Source: Tautonia plasticadhaerens
Lineage (GTDB): Bacteria > Planctomycetota > Planctomycetia > Isosphaerales > Isosphaeraceae
Direction: 5' to 3'
Assembly (NCBI RefSeq): GCF_007752535.1
Contig: NZ_CP036426.1
Span: 62,001 to 126,000 of the forward strand
Length of the DNA: 64,000 nt
The notes under the pieces were generated by a model, which was given only the letters and a program-made list of their open reading frames with translations, was not told the origin of the DNA and searched no databases. Below are positions 16,934-25,485 of this stretch, in pieces. The translations under genes and the position numbers were made by a program. How positions within the stretch are numbered: the first letter of the stretch is position 1; every line of letters begins with the position of its first letter.

Positions 16934-18049
16934 TCAGTCGCCGAAGCAGATGCCCAGATCCCGGCCGGTGAGCATGGTGTCGCAGTCCAGGGGGACGGAC
17001 TTCATGCGGTGGGTGGCGACGTCGAGGGGGACGTACTTCACGTCGGGGGGGTCGAGGGCCACCATCACGCCCGTGTGGTCCGTGGCGAGGGCGCGGACGG
17101 CGGCGGCGCCGAAGCGGAGGGCGAGCAGGCGGTCGGAGGGCTCGGGGGTGCCCCCCCGGAGCAGGTGGCCGAGGACCACGGTCCGGACGTCCCGGCCGGT
17201 GGCGGCCCGGATCCCCTCGGCGACCTTCTCCCCCATGCCCCCGAGCCGCTCGACCCGGCCGGGCTCGCCGGGGACGAGCGAGACCTCCCCCCCCTTCGGC
17301 CTGGCCCCCTCGGCGACGACGACCATGGTGAACGGGCGGCCGAGGCGACCCCGGGCCTCGACCTTGCGGGCGACCGGCTCCAGGTCGAAGGGGATCTCGG
17401 GCATCAGGATCACGTCGGCCGAGCCGGCGATGCCGCAGTGCAGGGCGATCCAGCCGGCATAGCGGCCCATCACCTCGACCACCATCACCCGCTGGTGGGC
17501 CTCGGCGGTGGAGTGCAGCCGGTCGATGCACTCGGTGGCGAAGGCGACCGCCGTGGCGAAGCCGAACGTGACGACCGTGCCGTCCAGGTCGTTGTCGATC
17601 GTCTTGGGCACGCCCACCACCCGGACCCCGCGGCGGCTCAGCGCGTGGGCGATCTCCATCGAGCCGTCGCCGCCGATGGCGATCAGGGCGTCGATATTCT
17701 CCAGCAGCCGCTCGGCCAGCTCGGGGGTGCGGTCGACCGGCTCGACCGAGCCGTCGGGGCGCGCGACGGGGTAGCGCAGGGGGTTGTTCTTGTTGGTCGT
17801 GCCGAGGATCGTGCCGCCGAGGTGGGTGATGCCCCGCACCCGGTCGAGCGTCAGCGGCATGAGGCCGCCGTCGTGGAAGCGATCGGGGACGAGGACGCCG
17901 TCGAAGCCGTCCCGGATCCCCACGACCTCCCAGCCCCGGCGCAGCGCCGAGACGACCGCGGCCCGGATCACCGCGTTGAGCCCCGGGGCGTCACCCCCGC
18001 CGGTCGAGATGCCGATCCGCCGGATCGGCGCCGCTGCCGCAGTCGCCAT
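16934..18049 (-). CDS. pfkA: 6-phosphofructokinase, group III (Gly104/Lys124 type)
   Basis: A 371-residue phosphofructokinase. Motifs are GISTGGGDAPGLNAVIR, LGTTNKNNP, IGGDGS, PKTIDNDLDGT, VVEVMGRYAGWIA and LGHLLRGGTP. In E. coli numbering the donor-site residues are Gly104 (GGDGS) and Lys124 (PKTIDND). Gly104 is the ATP-type residue, while Lys124 is shared with PPi-dependent enzymes; this mixed pair defines the actinobacterial-style 'group III', members of which are ATP-dependent. The phosphoryl donor should therefore be tested and not assumed. It is divergent from the Uma2-galK unit. Confidence 0.9.
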   Translation of the reverse strand: MATAAAAPIRRIGISTGGGDAPGLNAVIRAAVVSALRRGWEVVGIRDGFDGVLVPDRFHDGGLMPLTLDRVRGITHLGGTILGTTNKNNPLRYPVARPDGSVEPVDRTPELAERLLENIDALIAIGGDGSMEIAHALSRRGVRVVGVPKTIDNDLDGTVVTFGFATAVAFATECIDRLHSTAEAHQRVMVVEVMGRYAGWIALHCGIAGSADVILMPEIPFDLEPVARKVEARGRLGRPFTMVVVAEGARPKGGEVSLVPGEPGRVERLGGMGEKVAEGIRAATGRDVRTVVLGHLLRGGTPEPSDRLLALRFGAAAVRALATDHTGVMVALDPPDVKYVPLDVATHRMKSVPLDCDTMLTGRDLGICFGD

Positions 18050-18143
18050 CGTCGTCCGCTCCCGGCCCCGGCCGGGGATCGCCCGGCCCGACGGACCAAT
18101 CGAATCCAGAGGTTCTCGCGAAAGAATTCAATCGGGTGGGCCC

Positions 18144-18151
18144 ATTGTACC
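18144..18151 (-). promoter_or_regulatory. Candidate -10 box, pfkA
   Basis: GGTACAAT on the minus strand about 95 bases before the pfkA start. No clear -35 box. Confidence 0.4.
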
Positions 18152-18259
18152 GCGCCCCGCCTCGCCCGAGGAACGGCCTCACGGCCGGAGGACCGCCGGC
18201 GACCCTCCCCCGCCCCGGGCCGAGCGGGCCGGGGCGGATGGCCGGGCCGGACGCCAGCC

Positions 18260-18267
18260 CGTACAAT
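18260..18267 (+). promoter_or_regulatory. Candidate -10 box, Uma2-galK unit
   Basis: CGTACAAT with TACAAT at 18262-18267, 53 bases before the TTG start of the Uma2 gene. No clear -35 box. Confidence 0.4.
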
Positions 18268-18319
18268 CGGGCGAGGCCCGCCCGGGCCGCCTCGCATCGA
18301 ACTCGGGGGAGTACCGCCC

Positions 18320-18988
18320 TTGGCCTCGACCACCCACGCCCCGACCATCGCCACCGACCCGCCCCGGACCGTCGCCGAGCTGCTCGAACGGCTCGGCGGC
18401 GTGCCGGCCGATCGCGTCCGATTCCGGCCCACTCCGGGGACGGCCACGGAGGAGGATCTGGTCCGAATCATCGACCGCGAGAACATGCCGTGCGAGCTGG
18501 TCGAGGGAGTCTTGGTGGAGAAGACGATGGGCTATCGTGAGTCCCAAATCGCGGTGATCATCGCGGCGTTGCTGCTCCAGTTCGTCCGCCCACGCCGGTT
18601 GGGCATTGTCCTTGGAGAGGCGGGGACGCTCCGCATCCTGCCCAATCTGGTCCGCATTCCAGATACATGCTTCATCTCCCGGGACCGGTTCCCGGGCGGC
18701 AAGCGGCCGAACGAGCCGATCCCAGACCTCGCACCCGACCTCGCCGTCGAGGTGATCAGCAAGAGCAACACGAAGGCGGAGATGGATCGGAAGCTCCGCG
18801 AGTACTTCGAGGCCGGGACCCGGATTGTCTGGATGGTGGACCCGAAGTCGAGGACGGTTCGCGTCCACACCGGGCCCTCGGCGAGGCAGTCGACGGTGAA
18901 GAAGCTCGGCGACCGGCTCGACGGCGGCGAGGTGCTGCCGGGGTTCGCCGTCGGGGTGGCCGAACTGTTCCCCGACGAAGAGGCCTGA
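18320..18988 (+). CDS. Uma2 family (DUF820) putative endonuclease
   Basis: A 222-residue Uma2 protein. The PD-(D/E)XK-like core is visible: CELVEGVLVEK, a LVRIPDTCFISRDRF strand, APDLAVEVISKSN (acidic residue plus ExK-like element), REYFEAGTRIVWMVDP and VLPGFAVGVAELF. Uma2 proteins are assigned to the restriction-endonuclease-like fold, but their biological targets are unknown; they are highly expanded in cyanobacteria and planctomycetes. The start is taken as TTG at 18320 (GGGGGA upstream), since no ATG precedes the conserved part. The stop is four bases from the galK ATG, so the two genes form an operon. Codon use is somewhat less GC-biased in the middle (18530-18700). Confidence 0.83.
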   Translation: MASTTHAPTIATDPPRTVAELLERLGGVPADRVRFRPTPGTATEEDLVRIIDRENMPCELVEGVLVEKTMGYRESQIAVIIAALLLQFVRPRRLGIVLGEAGTLRILPNLVRIPDTCFISRDRFPGGKRPNEPIPDLAPDLAVEVISKSNTKAEMDRKLREYFEAGTRIVWMVDPKSRTVRVHTGPSARQSTVKKLGDRLDGGEVLPGFAVGVAELFPDEEA

Positions 18989-18992
18989 GACG

Positions 18993-20219
18993 ATGCCCAC
19001 ATCCCCCGACGCCCGAGCCCGGGCCGCCTTCCGCGACCGCTTCGGGGCCGAGCCGACGAGCATCGGCCTGGCCCCCGGCCGGGTCGAGCTGCTGGGCAAC
19101 CACACCGACTACAACGGCGGCCTCGTGCTCGCCTCGGCCGTCGACCGGGAGACGGCGGTCGCCGGCCGGGTGGTCGGGGGGCGACGCGCCCGGATCGCCT
19201 CCGAGTCGTTCGAGGAGGTCTACGAGTTCTCGGTCGACGACCCGACGCCCGACCCCTCGGGCCCCTGGGGCCGGTACGTCCGGGGGGTGGTGCTGGCGAT
19301 GGCGAGTCGCTTCGGCCCGATCCGTTCGGGCTTCGAGGCGACCGTGGCCGGGGACGTGCCGGTCGGGGCGGGGCTGTCCAGCTCGGCGAGCCTGGAGGCC
19401 TCGGCCGCGATGTTCCTTATCGGCGCCGGGCTCGTCGACCCCGGGCCGATCGACGACGCGGCGAGGATGGACCTGGCCCGCCTGCTCCAGAAGGCCGAGA
19501 ACGAGTACGTCGGCGTCGCGTCCGGCCTGCTCGACCAGTTCTGCGCCCTGCTCGGCCGGGCCGACCACGCCCTGATGCTGGACTGCCTTTCGCACACGCA
19601 TGATCGTGTGTCGATGGGAAATCCCGCCCCGGCGATCGTCGTCTGCGACTCGAAGACTTCCCGGAGGCTGGCCGACGGCATGTACAACCGGCGCCGGGAG
19701 GAGTGCGATCGGGTCGTCTCCTACTTCCGGGAGCACCCGCCCGCCTCGTCGCTGGGCGACCCGTACCGCCCTCCCCCGCCGGTCGAGTCGCTCCGGGACG
19801 TCACGCTCGCCGACCTGAACGCCTACTGGGACCGGCTCGACCCGGTCGGCCGGCGACGGGCCCGGCACGTCCTGGCCGAGAACGATCGGGTCCGCCGGGG
19901 GGCCGAGGCGCTGCGTCGGGGAGACGCGGCCTGGCTGGGCCGCCTGATGTCGGAGTCCCACGAGTCGAGCCGGGACGACTTCGAGAACAGCTCATCGGCC
20001 CTGGATGCGTTGATCGAGGCGGCCGGATCGGCCCCCGGCTTCCTCGGCGGCAAGCTCAGCGGGGCCGGCTGGGCCGGATGCACGGTCAACCTCGTGGCGG
20101 CCGAGCACGCCGGGGCCTTCGCCGAGGCGGTGGTCGAGGGCTACGCCCGACGGACCGGGACGAGGGCCGAGGCCTACGTCTGCCGGGCGGCCGACGGGGC
20201 GAGGGTCGTGGGGCCCTGA
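18993..20219 (+). CDS. galK: Galactokinase-like GHMP kinase
   Basis: A 408-residue GHMP kinase. Motif 1 is GRVELLGNHTDYN, motif 2 is PVGAGLSSSASLEA (phosphate loop), then GLLDQFCALLGRADHALMLDC, where Asp is the catalytic base, and motif 3 KLSGAGWAGCTVNLV. Galactokinase phosphorylates alpha-D-galactose at C1 in the Leloir pathway. One deviation stands out: the usual Glu of GEHTDY, which contacts the sugar, is Asn here (GNHTDY). Other Leloir genes are not adjacent. The start is four bases after the Uma2 stop. Its 3' end overlaps the convergent permease gene by 46 bases. Confidence 0.83.
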   Translation: MPTSPDARARAAFRDRFGAEPTSIGLAPGRVELLGNHTDYNGGLVLASAVDRETAVAGRVVGGRRARIASESFEEVYEFSVDDPTPDPSGPWGRYVRGVVLAMASRFGPIRSGFEATVAGDVPVGAGLSSSASLEASAAMFLIGAGLVDPGPIDDAARMDLARLLQKAENEYVGVASGLLDQFCALLGRADHALMLDCLSHTHDRVSMGNPAPAIVVCDSKTSRRLADGMYNRRREECDRVVSYFREHPPASSLGDPYRPPPPVESLRDVTLADLNAYWDRLDPVGRRRARHVLAENDRVRRGAEALRRGDAAWLGRLMSESHESSRDDFENSSSALDALIEAAGSAPGFLGGKLSGAGWAGCTVNLVAAEHAGAFAEAVVEGYARRTGTRAEAYVCRAADGARVVGP

Positions 20220-22090
20220 GGGAGAGGCAGGTCTGGGCCCGACTCCAGCACCACGGTCGCCCGGCCCGCATAGTCGGGATTCTCGTCCATCCGGCCGAGG
20301 TGTCGGTTGAAGCCGGAGAGCGTCCGAGCGACCAGCAGGGCGGCGAGCATCGTGTTGAGGACCAGCCAGATGGCCCCCCAGGTCAGAATCTCGGCGGCGT
20401 TGTCGTACCGCCAGCCGTAGGAGCGGTACGAGGTCCACTCGACCATCGGGTCGAGCAACCGATGCGAGCCGTACCAGGGGGCCTGGAGCAGGAGCGCCTC
20501 CAGCCCCCGCTGGCGCGGGCCCGTGCCCAGGCCCATCACCACCACCAGCAGCGGCCAGCCGAAGCTGAGCGCGCCGAAGGCGGCGACGCTCAGGCCGACG
20601 GCCCGGCCCTGCTTCTCGATCCTCGTCGCCAGGAGCACGCCGAGGCTGGTGAGGATCGCCCCCTGGGAGAGGATCAGGCCGATTGTCAGCGTCGGTTCCA
20701 GCACCTTCAGGTTCTTGACCCCGAGCAAGACGGCCACCGCCGCCGGCATCAGGGCCAGGAACAGGACCCCGCGATAGGCCCCCCACCACTTTCCCCAGAC
20801 GATCTTCGAGGTCGGCAGGGGCGTGCTCATCAGGATGTCGAGGCTCCCCCTCGCCCGCTCCTCCGACATCGAGGTCGACGAGGAGACGCTCAACAGCAGC
20901 AGCCCGTAGGTCACCGTGAACCCGTTGGCGACCCCCAGCAGCCACTCGCTGAGCATCGGCCGGCCGGGCATGGCGGCGTCGACGATCAACGGCAGGTAGA
21001 GCACCACCGACGTGATCACGAAGATGTGCCAGAGGATCCGCTGCGGCAGGCTCGGCGCGTTGCGGTGCCACTCCCGCCAGAGCACCGGGTTGGCGTCCAG
21101 CGAAGGCCCCGGCAGCCACCCCCGCCCGCCGAGGCCCTGTTCCGGTTTCCTCCTCCCGAATTGCGGCAGCCGGAGGTACTTCGTCGCCTTCCTCGGCCGG
21201 CCGAGCTGCCCCAGGTAGACCCGCCGCAGCGACCGGACCGAGACGAGGGCCATCACCCCCGAGCCCAACGCCGACAGCCCGAGGAACCGGAGCTGGTCGG
21301 CCAGCGTGACCGTCCCCGGCGCCGAATAGGGTGCGAGGACCATCCAGAAGGGATGCAACGGGGCCAGCCACGAGGGCGGCATGCCCAGGGAGAGCCGGGC
21401 GCCGGGCTCGAACAGCAGGAAGAGCACTGGCAACCAGGATGGCTGGCCGCCGGGTCCGCCCATCAATGAGAGCCCGAACAGGGCGACGATTTCGCCGGCC
21501 GGCACCAGCAAGAGCCACATCGTCAGGGCGAAGTAGGCCCCCATCAACGCCCCGTGCGGCTTCCGGGCCCAGACCGAGATCATCAGGGCCCCCGAGCAGC
21601 ACAGCAGGGCCGTGCCCGCCGTCACGGCGACGGCGCCGAGCACGGCGTTCGGGTCCAGGCCGCCGAGCAGGCCGCAGATCATCAAGACCGGCACCCCCGT
21701 GGCCAGCAGCATCCCCACCGGGACGAGCCGGGCCAACAGCTTGCCGAAGACGATCTCGGCGTCGCTCAGATCCGTCGTCAGCAGGTGCAGCAGGCTCCCC
21801 CTCGCCTTCTCCTGGCAGATGGCGCCGGAGGTCACCGCCGGGGTCACCAGGCAGACCAGCCCGAGCTGCGTGAGCGCGTAGGAGACGTAGAGCGACGTGC
21901 CCAGCTGGCCCAGCACCGAGAGGTCCATCACCCGGCCGGCGAACCGCTCCCAGACGGCCCAGATGCTCAGCAGCAGGACCATGCCGAAGAGCACCCGGCC
22001 GGCGTAGAGCTGCCAACGCCTCGACCCGGTCAGCCACTCCCAGGCGAAGACCGGCCCCGGCCCCAGCCTCCATCGGCGTCGGCTCTGCAT
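20174..22090 (-). CDS. ABC-2 type transporter permease, fused double module
   Basis: A 638-residue polytopic membrane protein with about twelve hydrophobic segments in two similar halves. Each half has the ABC-2 permease signature: first CQEKARGSLLHLLTTDLSDAEIVFGKLLARL, second SEERARGSLDILMSTPLPTSKIVWGKWWGA. The halves are joined by a basic cytoplasmic linker (about 300-345). Such E..RGSL..L..TPLS elements are typical of planctomycete ABC-2 permeases of the gliding-motility/NosY type. The ATPase partner is not adjacent, so the substrate is unknown. The C-terminus overlaps the galK 3' end on the other strand. Confidence 0.85.
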   Translation of the reverse strand: MQSRRRWRLGPGPVFAWEWLTGSRRWQLYAGRVLFGMVLLLSIWAVWERFAGRVMDLSVLGQLGTSLYVSYALTQLGLVCLVTPAVTSGAICQEKARGSLLHLLTTDLSDAEIVFGKLLARLVPVGMLLATGVPVLMICGLLGGLDPNAVLGAVAVTAGTALLCCSGALMISVWARKPHGALMGAYFALTMWLLLVPAGEIVALFGLSLMGGPGGQPSWLPVLFLLFEPGARLSLGMPPSWLAPLHPFWMVLAPYSAPGTVTLADQLRFLGLSALGSGVMALVSVRSLRRVYLGQLGRPRKATKYLRLPQFGRRKPEQGLGGRGWLPGPSLDANPVLWREWHRNAPSLPQRILWHIFVITSVVLYLPLIVDAAMPGRPMLSEWLLGVANGFTVTYGLLLLSVSSSTSMSEERARGSLDILMSTPLPTSKIVWGKWWGAYRGVLFLALMPAAVAVLLGVKNLKVLEPTLTIGLILSQGAILTSLGVLLATRIEKQGRAVGLSVAAFGALSFGWPLLVVVMGLGTGPRQRGLEALLLQAPWYGSHRLLDPMVEWTSYRSYGWRYDNAAEILTWGAIWLVLNTMLAALLVARTLSGFNRHLGRMDENPDYAGRATVVLESGPDLPLPQGPTTLAPSAARQT

Positions 22091-22225
22091 CGCATCATCC
22101 CCGGGAGTTGCCTCGGACAGTTGTCGCCCTGTCCGCCATCATGCCCGTCGGGGCGACCCGGACGCAAGCCCCGATCCGAAAGCCTTCGGCGCCGAGACGG
22201 CTCGATGCCGGGCGGCCCCGGTTCT

Positions 22226-22233
22226 GGTAGAGT
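22226..22233 (+). promoter_or_regulatory. Candidate -10 box before the 65-residue gene
   Basis: GGTAGAGT with TAGAGT at 22228-22233, 86 bases before the ATG at 22319. No clear -35 box. Confidence 0.4.
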
Positions 22234-22318
22234 GATGGCCGAGCGGCCCGATCGGTCCGGCGGCCGTCCGGCCGCCCCGGGGACGCCGAGCGGGCCTGAC
22301 ACGCGGCGGAGGTCGGCC

Positions 22319-22516
22319 ATGACGCTGATCAAGATCGGCGGGACGTATCTGAACATGGAGCTGGTCACCGAGATCCGGGACACCGGTGTCGACGTCGAAA
22401 TCTTCTTCAACACCCAGAAGGCGACGACCCTCCGCGGCGCCGAGGCCGAGACCTTCCGCCGATGGCTCGACTCCACCGCCTTCGACCCGCTCTCGGAATT
22501 CGGCGACGGCGAGTGA
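22319..22516 (+). CDS. Small conserved-looking hypothetical protein
   Basis: A 65-residue protein starting MTLIKIGGTYLNMELVTEIRD. It has alternating beta-strand character, then a helix (AEAETFRRWLDSTAF), and an acidic tail. The composition and codon use fit a real gene, and GGCGGAGG precedes the ATG. The layout is like small stand-alone YcfH/FlgD-type beta proteins, but I do not recognise a family. It may share a transcript with the SBP56-SCO pair that begins 60 bases downstream. Confidence 0.6.
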   Translation: MTLIKIGGTYLNMELVTEIRDTGVDVEIFFNTQKATTLRGAEAETFRRWLDSTAFDPLSEFGDGE

Positions 22517-22576
22517 TCGGCCCGACTGCCGGCCGGACCGCGATGACCCCGAGGACTCCCGCAAGGAGGATCTGAT

Positions 22577-23794
22577 ATGGTCGTGCCCCGATTCCGAACC
22601 CCGGCGCTGCTTGGCCTGGCCCTGGCGATCCTGGCCGCCCCGGCCGCGACCCGGGCCGAGACGTGCCTCTCGCCCTACGTCAAGCGGCTCGACCGGCCGG
22701 AGAAGTACCTGTACGTCTTCTGCGTCGACGCCGACGCGCAGGAGAATGACTTCGTCATCACCGTCGACGTCGACCGCGCCAGCCCCTCCTTCGGGACGAT
22801 CATCCACCGGCTCGACCTCGGCTCGAAGGGGAACGAGACGCACCACTGGGGCTTCACCGACGACCGGACGCGGATCTGGGCCGGCGGCCTGTTCTCCAGC
22901 CGGATCTGGATCCTCGACGTGGCGACCGACCCGGCCGCCCCGAGGGTCGAGCGGGTGCTGGACGGCGTCTCGGCGGAGACGGGCCTCTCGGGGCCCCACA
23001 CGTATTACGCCCTCCCCGGCCGGATGCTGATCAGCTTCCTCGGCGCCGCCGACGGCGGCCTGCCCGCCGCCCTGGCCGAGTTCACCAACGACGGCGAGTT
23101 CATCCGCCGCATCGACCAGCCCGAGGAGGCCCCCTACGGCTACGACGTCGCCGTGAAGCCGGAGCTGAATCGGATGGTCTCCAGCTCCTTCACCCCGAAG
23201 CGGAACTACGGGAAGCCGTTCGCCGAGATGAGCCTGGACGACTTCGGCGACGAGCTGGTCGTCTGGGACTTCAAGTCCCGGACCCCGCTGCAGGTGATCG
23301 AGGCGGGGCTGGCGCCGCTGGAGGTCCGGTGGTCGCTCAAGCCCGAGAATGATTACGGGTTCACCAATTGCGCCCTGGATCACTCGATCTACCTGTTCAA
23401 GGGCAAGGGGGACGGCTCCTACGAGGCGAAGAAGGTGGCCGACACCGCCGCCCTGCCCGCCGACCTGAGGCAGAGCCCCGACGACCGATACCTGTACGTC
23501 TCCTGCTTCGGCGGCGACGAGATCCAGCAGTGGGACGTCTCCGACCCGGAACGCCCGGTGCTTGCGAGCACGGTCGTCCCCTGCGTCCAGCCGAACATGA
23601 TGCATGTGACCTCCGACGGCAAGCGGATGTACGTGACCAACTCCCTGCTCTCCACCCTCGACCGCTCGGGGAACTTCTGCGTCCGGCTGGTCCACGTCGG
23701 GCCGGACGGCATGAAGGTCGACCCGTTCTTCGACGTCGACCTGACCGGCTTCGAGACGGGCCCGGCGCGGGGCCACGACATGCTGCTGAACTGA
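22577..23794 (+). CDS. Secreted selenium-binding protein 56 / methanethiol oxidase family
   Basis: A 405-residue protein with a Sec signal peptide (cleavage near TRAE, residue 26). The rest follows the SBP56 beta-propeller family block by block: KYLYV near the start, GPHTYYALP, YDVAVKPELNRMVSS, LEVRWSLKPENDYGFTNCAL, DLRQSPDDRYLYVSCFGGDEIQQWDVSDP and PNMMHVTSDGKRMYVTNSLLSTLD. Bacterial members include the copper-dependent periplasmic methanethiol oxidase (CH3SH to formaldehyde, sulfide and peroxide). It is shorter than the usual 430-460 residues. GGAGG lies eight bases before the ATG. The SCO gene follows by 47 bases, the same pairing as in methylotroph mtoX operons, which supports the copper-enzyme reading. 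Substrate remains an inference. Confidence 0.78.
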   Translation: MVVPRFRTPALLGLALAILAAPAATRAETCLSPYVKRLDRPEKYLYVFCVDADAQENDFVITVDVDRASPSFGTIIHRLDLGSKGNETHHWGFTDDRTRIWAGGLFSSRIWILDVATDPAAPRVERVLDGVSAETGLSGPHTYYALPGRMLISFLGAADGGLPAALAEFTNDGEFIRRIDQPEEAPYGYDVAVKPELNRMVSSSFTPKRNYGKPFAEMSLDDFGDELVVWDFKSRTPLQVIEAGLAPLEVRWSLKPENDYGFTNCALDHSIYLFKGKGDGSYEAKKVADTAALPADLRQSPDDRYLYVSCFGGDEIQQWDVSDPERPVLASTVVPCVQPNMMHVTSDGKRMYVTNSLLSTLDRSGNFCVRLVHVGPDGMKVDPFFDVDLTGFETGPARGHDMLLN

Positions 23795-23841
23795 GGGTGA
23801 GGATCTCGGGCGGGGTCGCGGGGACGAGGAGGGAGAGGAGC

Positions 23842-24450
23842 ATGAGGAGACACCTGGCAATCCTGGCCGGCTGCCTGGCACTGACGCCCTGCGGACCTGT
23901 GGCTTCGGGGGAGGACCGCCGCCTGGCGGACATCGGCCCGGCGCCGGAGACGGCGCTGACCGAAGCCCGGGGCGGCGAGCCGTTCCGGCTGTCGGACCTG
24001 CAGTCCGAGGGGAAGGCGGCGCTGGTGAGCTTCATCTACACCACCTGCAACGGCTCCTGCCCGGCGACGACCCACACGATGTACCGCGTGCAGGAGGCGC
24101 TGAAGGAGGCCGGCCTGTTCGGGGGGCGGGTGGAGTTCGTCTCGATCACGCTCGACCCGGAGACCGACCGGCCCGAGGTCCTGGCCCGGTATGCCGAGAT
24201 CTTCGCCGCCGACCCGGACGCCTGGCACTTCCTCACCGGCGAGCCGGGGGAGGTGGCCGGGGTGGTCGCCTCGTGGGACATGTGGGCGAAGGTCGGGCCG
24301 AGCGGGACGCTGGACCACCCGTCGCGGATCTTCTTGGTGGATCCGGGCGGGCGGCAGCGGGAGATCTACAACCTCCAGTTCCTGGAGCCCGAGGCGGTCG
24401 TGGCCGACGTCCGGGCGGTGCTCGGCGGCACCGCCGGCCCGGCACGCTGA
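23842..24450 (+). CDS. SCO1/SenC-family copper chaperone
   Basis: A 202-residue thioredoxin-fold protein with an N-terminal signal peptide (residues 1-23). The copper-site motif is CNGSCP (CxxxCP) followed about 90 residues later by the ligand His in TLDHPSRIFLVDP. SCO proteins deliver copper to cytochrome oxidase CuA, or to other periplasmic copper enzymes. No oxidase gene is nearby; the neighbour is the SBP56/methanethiol-oxidase-like gene, so this SCO may metallate that enzyme. A GGGAGAGGAG site precedes the ATG. Confidence 0.88.
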   Translation: MRRHLAILAGCLALTPCGPVASGEDRRLADIGPAPETALTEARGGEPFRLSDLQSEGKAALVSFIYTTCNGSCPATTHTMYRVQEALKEAGLFGGRVEFVSITLDPETDRPEVLARYAEIFAADPDAWHFLTGEPGEVAGVVASWDMWAKVGPSGTLDHPSRIFLVDPGGRQREIYNLQFLEPEAVVADVRAVLGGTAGPAR

Positions 24451-24482
24451 TTGCCTCGCAAGGGGCGGAGGACCATTATCGC

Positions 24483-25457
24483 ATGAGCACCGAGACCGAG
24501 ACCGACGCCCTGTTACGAATCGGCCGCGTCTTCGTCGTGTTGAACCCCAACTCGGGGAGCTTCGCGGGCGAGGTCCGGGAGATCCTCTGCCGGCACTTCG
24601 GCGACGAGGAGAGCGGCGCCTGCCGGATCCACCTGCTCGACGCCGGCCAGGACGTGAAGGCCCTGGTGAAGGAGGCGATCGACGGGGGGGCCCGGCTCGT
24701 CATCGCCGCCGGGGGGGACGGCACCGTGGCGGCGGTGGCCGACGGCCTGATCGGCTCGGACGTGCCGCTGGGCATCCTGCCGCTGGGCACGGCCAACGTC
24801 CTCGCCCGGGAGATCGGCCTGCCCCTGGGACCGGACGAGACCTGCGGGGTGCTCGCCTCCTCGAAGGAGACGGCCACCCTGGACGTGATGCGGGTCGGCG
24901 GCCGGCCGTTCTTCACCCAGGTGGGGGTCGGCCTGGACAGCCTGATGATCCGGGACACCGACACGGAGTCCAAGCGGCGGCTCGGCCGCCTGGCCTACCT
25001 GTGGACCGGCGCCGTCCGGCTGGCCGGGTTCCAGCCCCGGCGGTTCCTGATCCGGGTCGACGAGCAGGGGGAGCGGCTGATCCGGGCCTCCCAGGTGCTG
25101 GTGGCCAACGTCGGCACCCTGGGCCAGCCCCCGTTCCGATGGGGGCCGGGGATCCGGCCGGATGACGGCGAGCTGACCGTCTGCGTCCTGCGGGCCCGCA
25201 GCGTGCTGGATTACGGCCGCCTGGCCCTCCACGTGCTCCGGGGCTCCCAGGGGGCCGACCCGAGCACCCGCTACTTCAAGGCCAAGGACCGGGTCCGGAT
25301 CGCCCTGTCCCGGGCCTCGTCCCCGCTGCCGGTGCAGGCCGACGGCGAGATCATCGGCCAGACCCCCGTCGAGGTCGAGCTGCTCACCGGGGCCGTCCGG
25401 GTCGTCGTCCCCCCGGGACTCGAGGGGAGGGAACCGGGCCGGGGTGCGTCGGGCTGA
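24483..25457 (+). CDS. Diacylglycerol kinase (YegS/DgkB) family lipid kinase
   Basis: A 324-residue protein with the DAGK catalytic domain: VFVVLNPNSG at the N-terminus, AAGGDGTVAAVADGL (the GGDGT nucleotide loop) and LGILPLGTANVLARE, then the C-terminal beta domain with VGVGLDSLM and LPVQADGE. The family phosphorylates diacylglycerol or other lipids at the cytoplasmic membrane face. The start ATG at 24483 is 32 bases after the SCO stop. It could form an operon with the SBP56-SCO pair, but nothing functional links them. Confidence 0.88.
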   Translation: MSTETETDALLRIGRVFVVLNPNSGSFAGEVREILCRHFGDEESGACRIHLLDAGQDVKALVKEAIDGGARLVIAAGGDGTVAAVADGLIGSDVPLGILPLGTANVLAREIGLPLGPDETCGVLASSKETATLDVMRVGGRPFFTQVGVGLDSLMIRDTDTESKRRLGRLAYLWTGAVRLAGFQPRRFLIRVDEQGERLIRASQVLVANVGTLGQPPFRWGPGIRPDDGELTVCVLRARSVLDYGRLALHVLRGSQGADPSTRYFKAKDRVRIALSRASSPLPVQADGEIIGQTPVEVELLTGAVRVVVPPGLEGREPGRGASG

Positions 25458-25485
25458 GTCGCCCCCCCGCACCCGCCGCCGGCCC

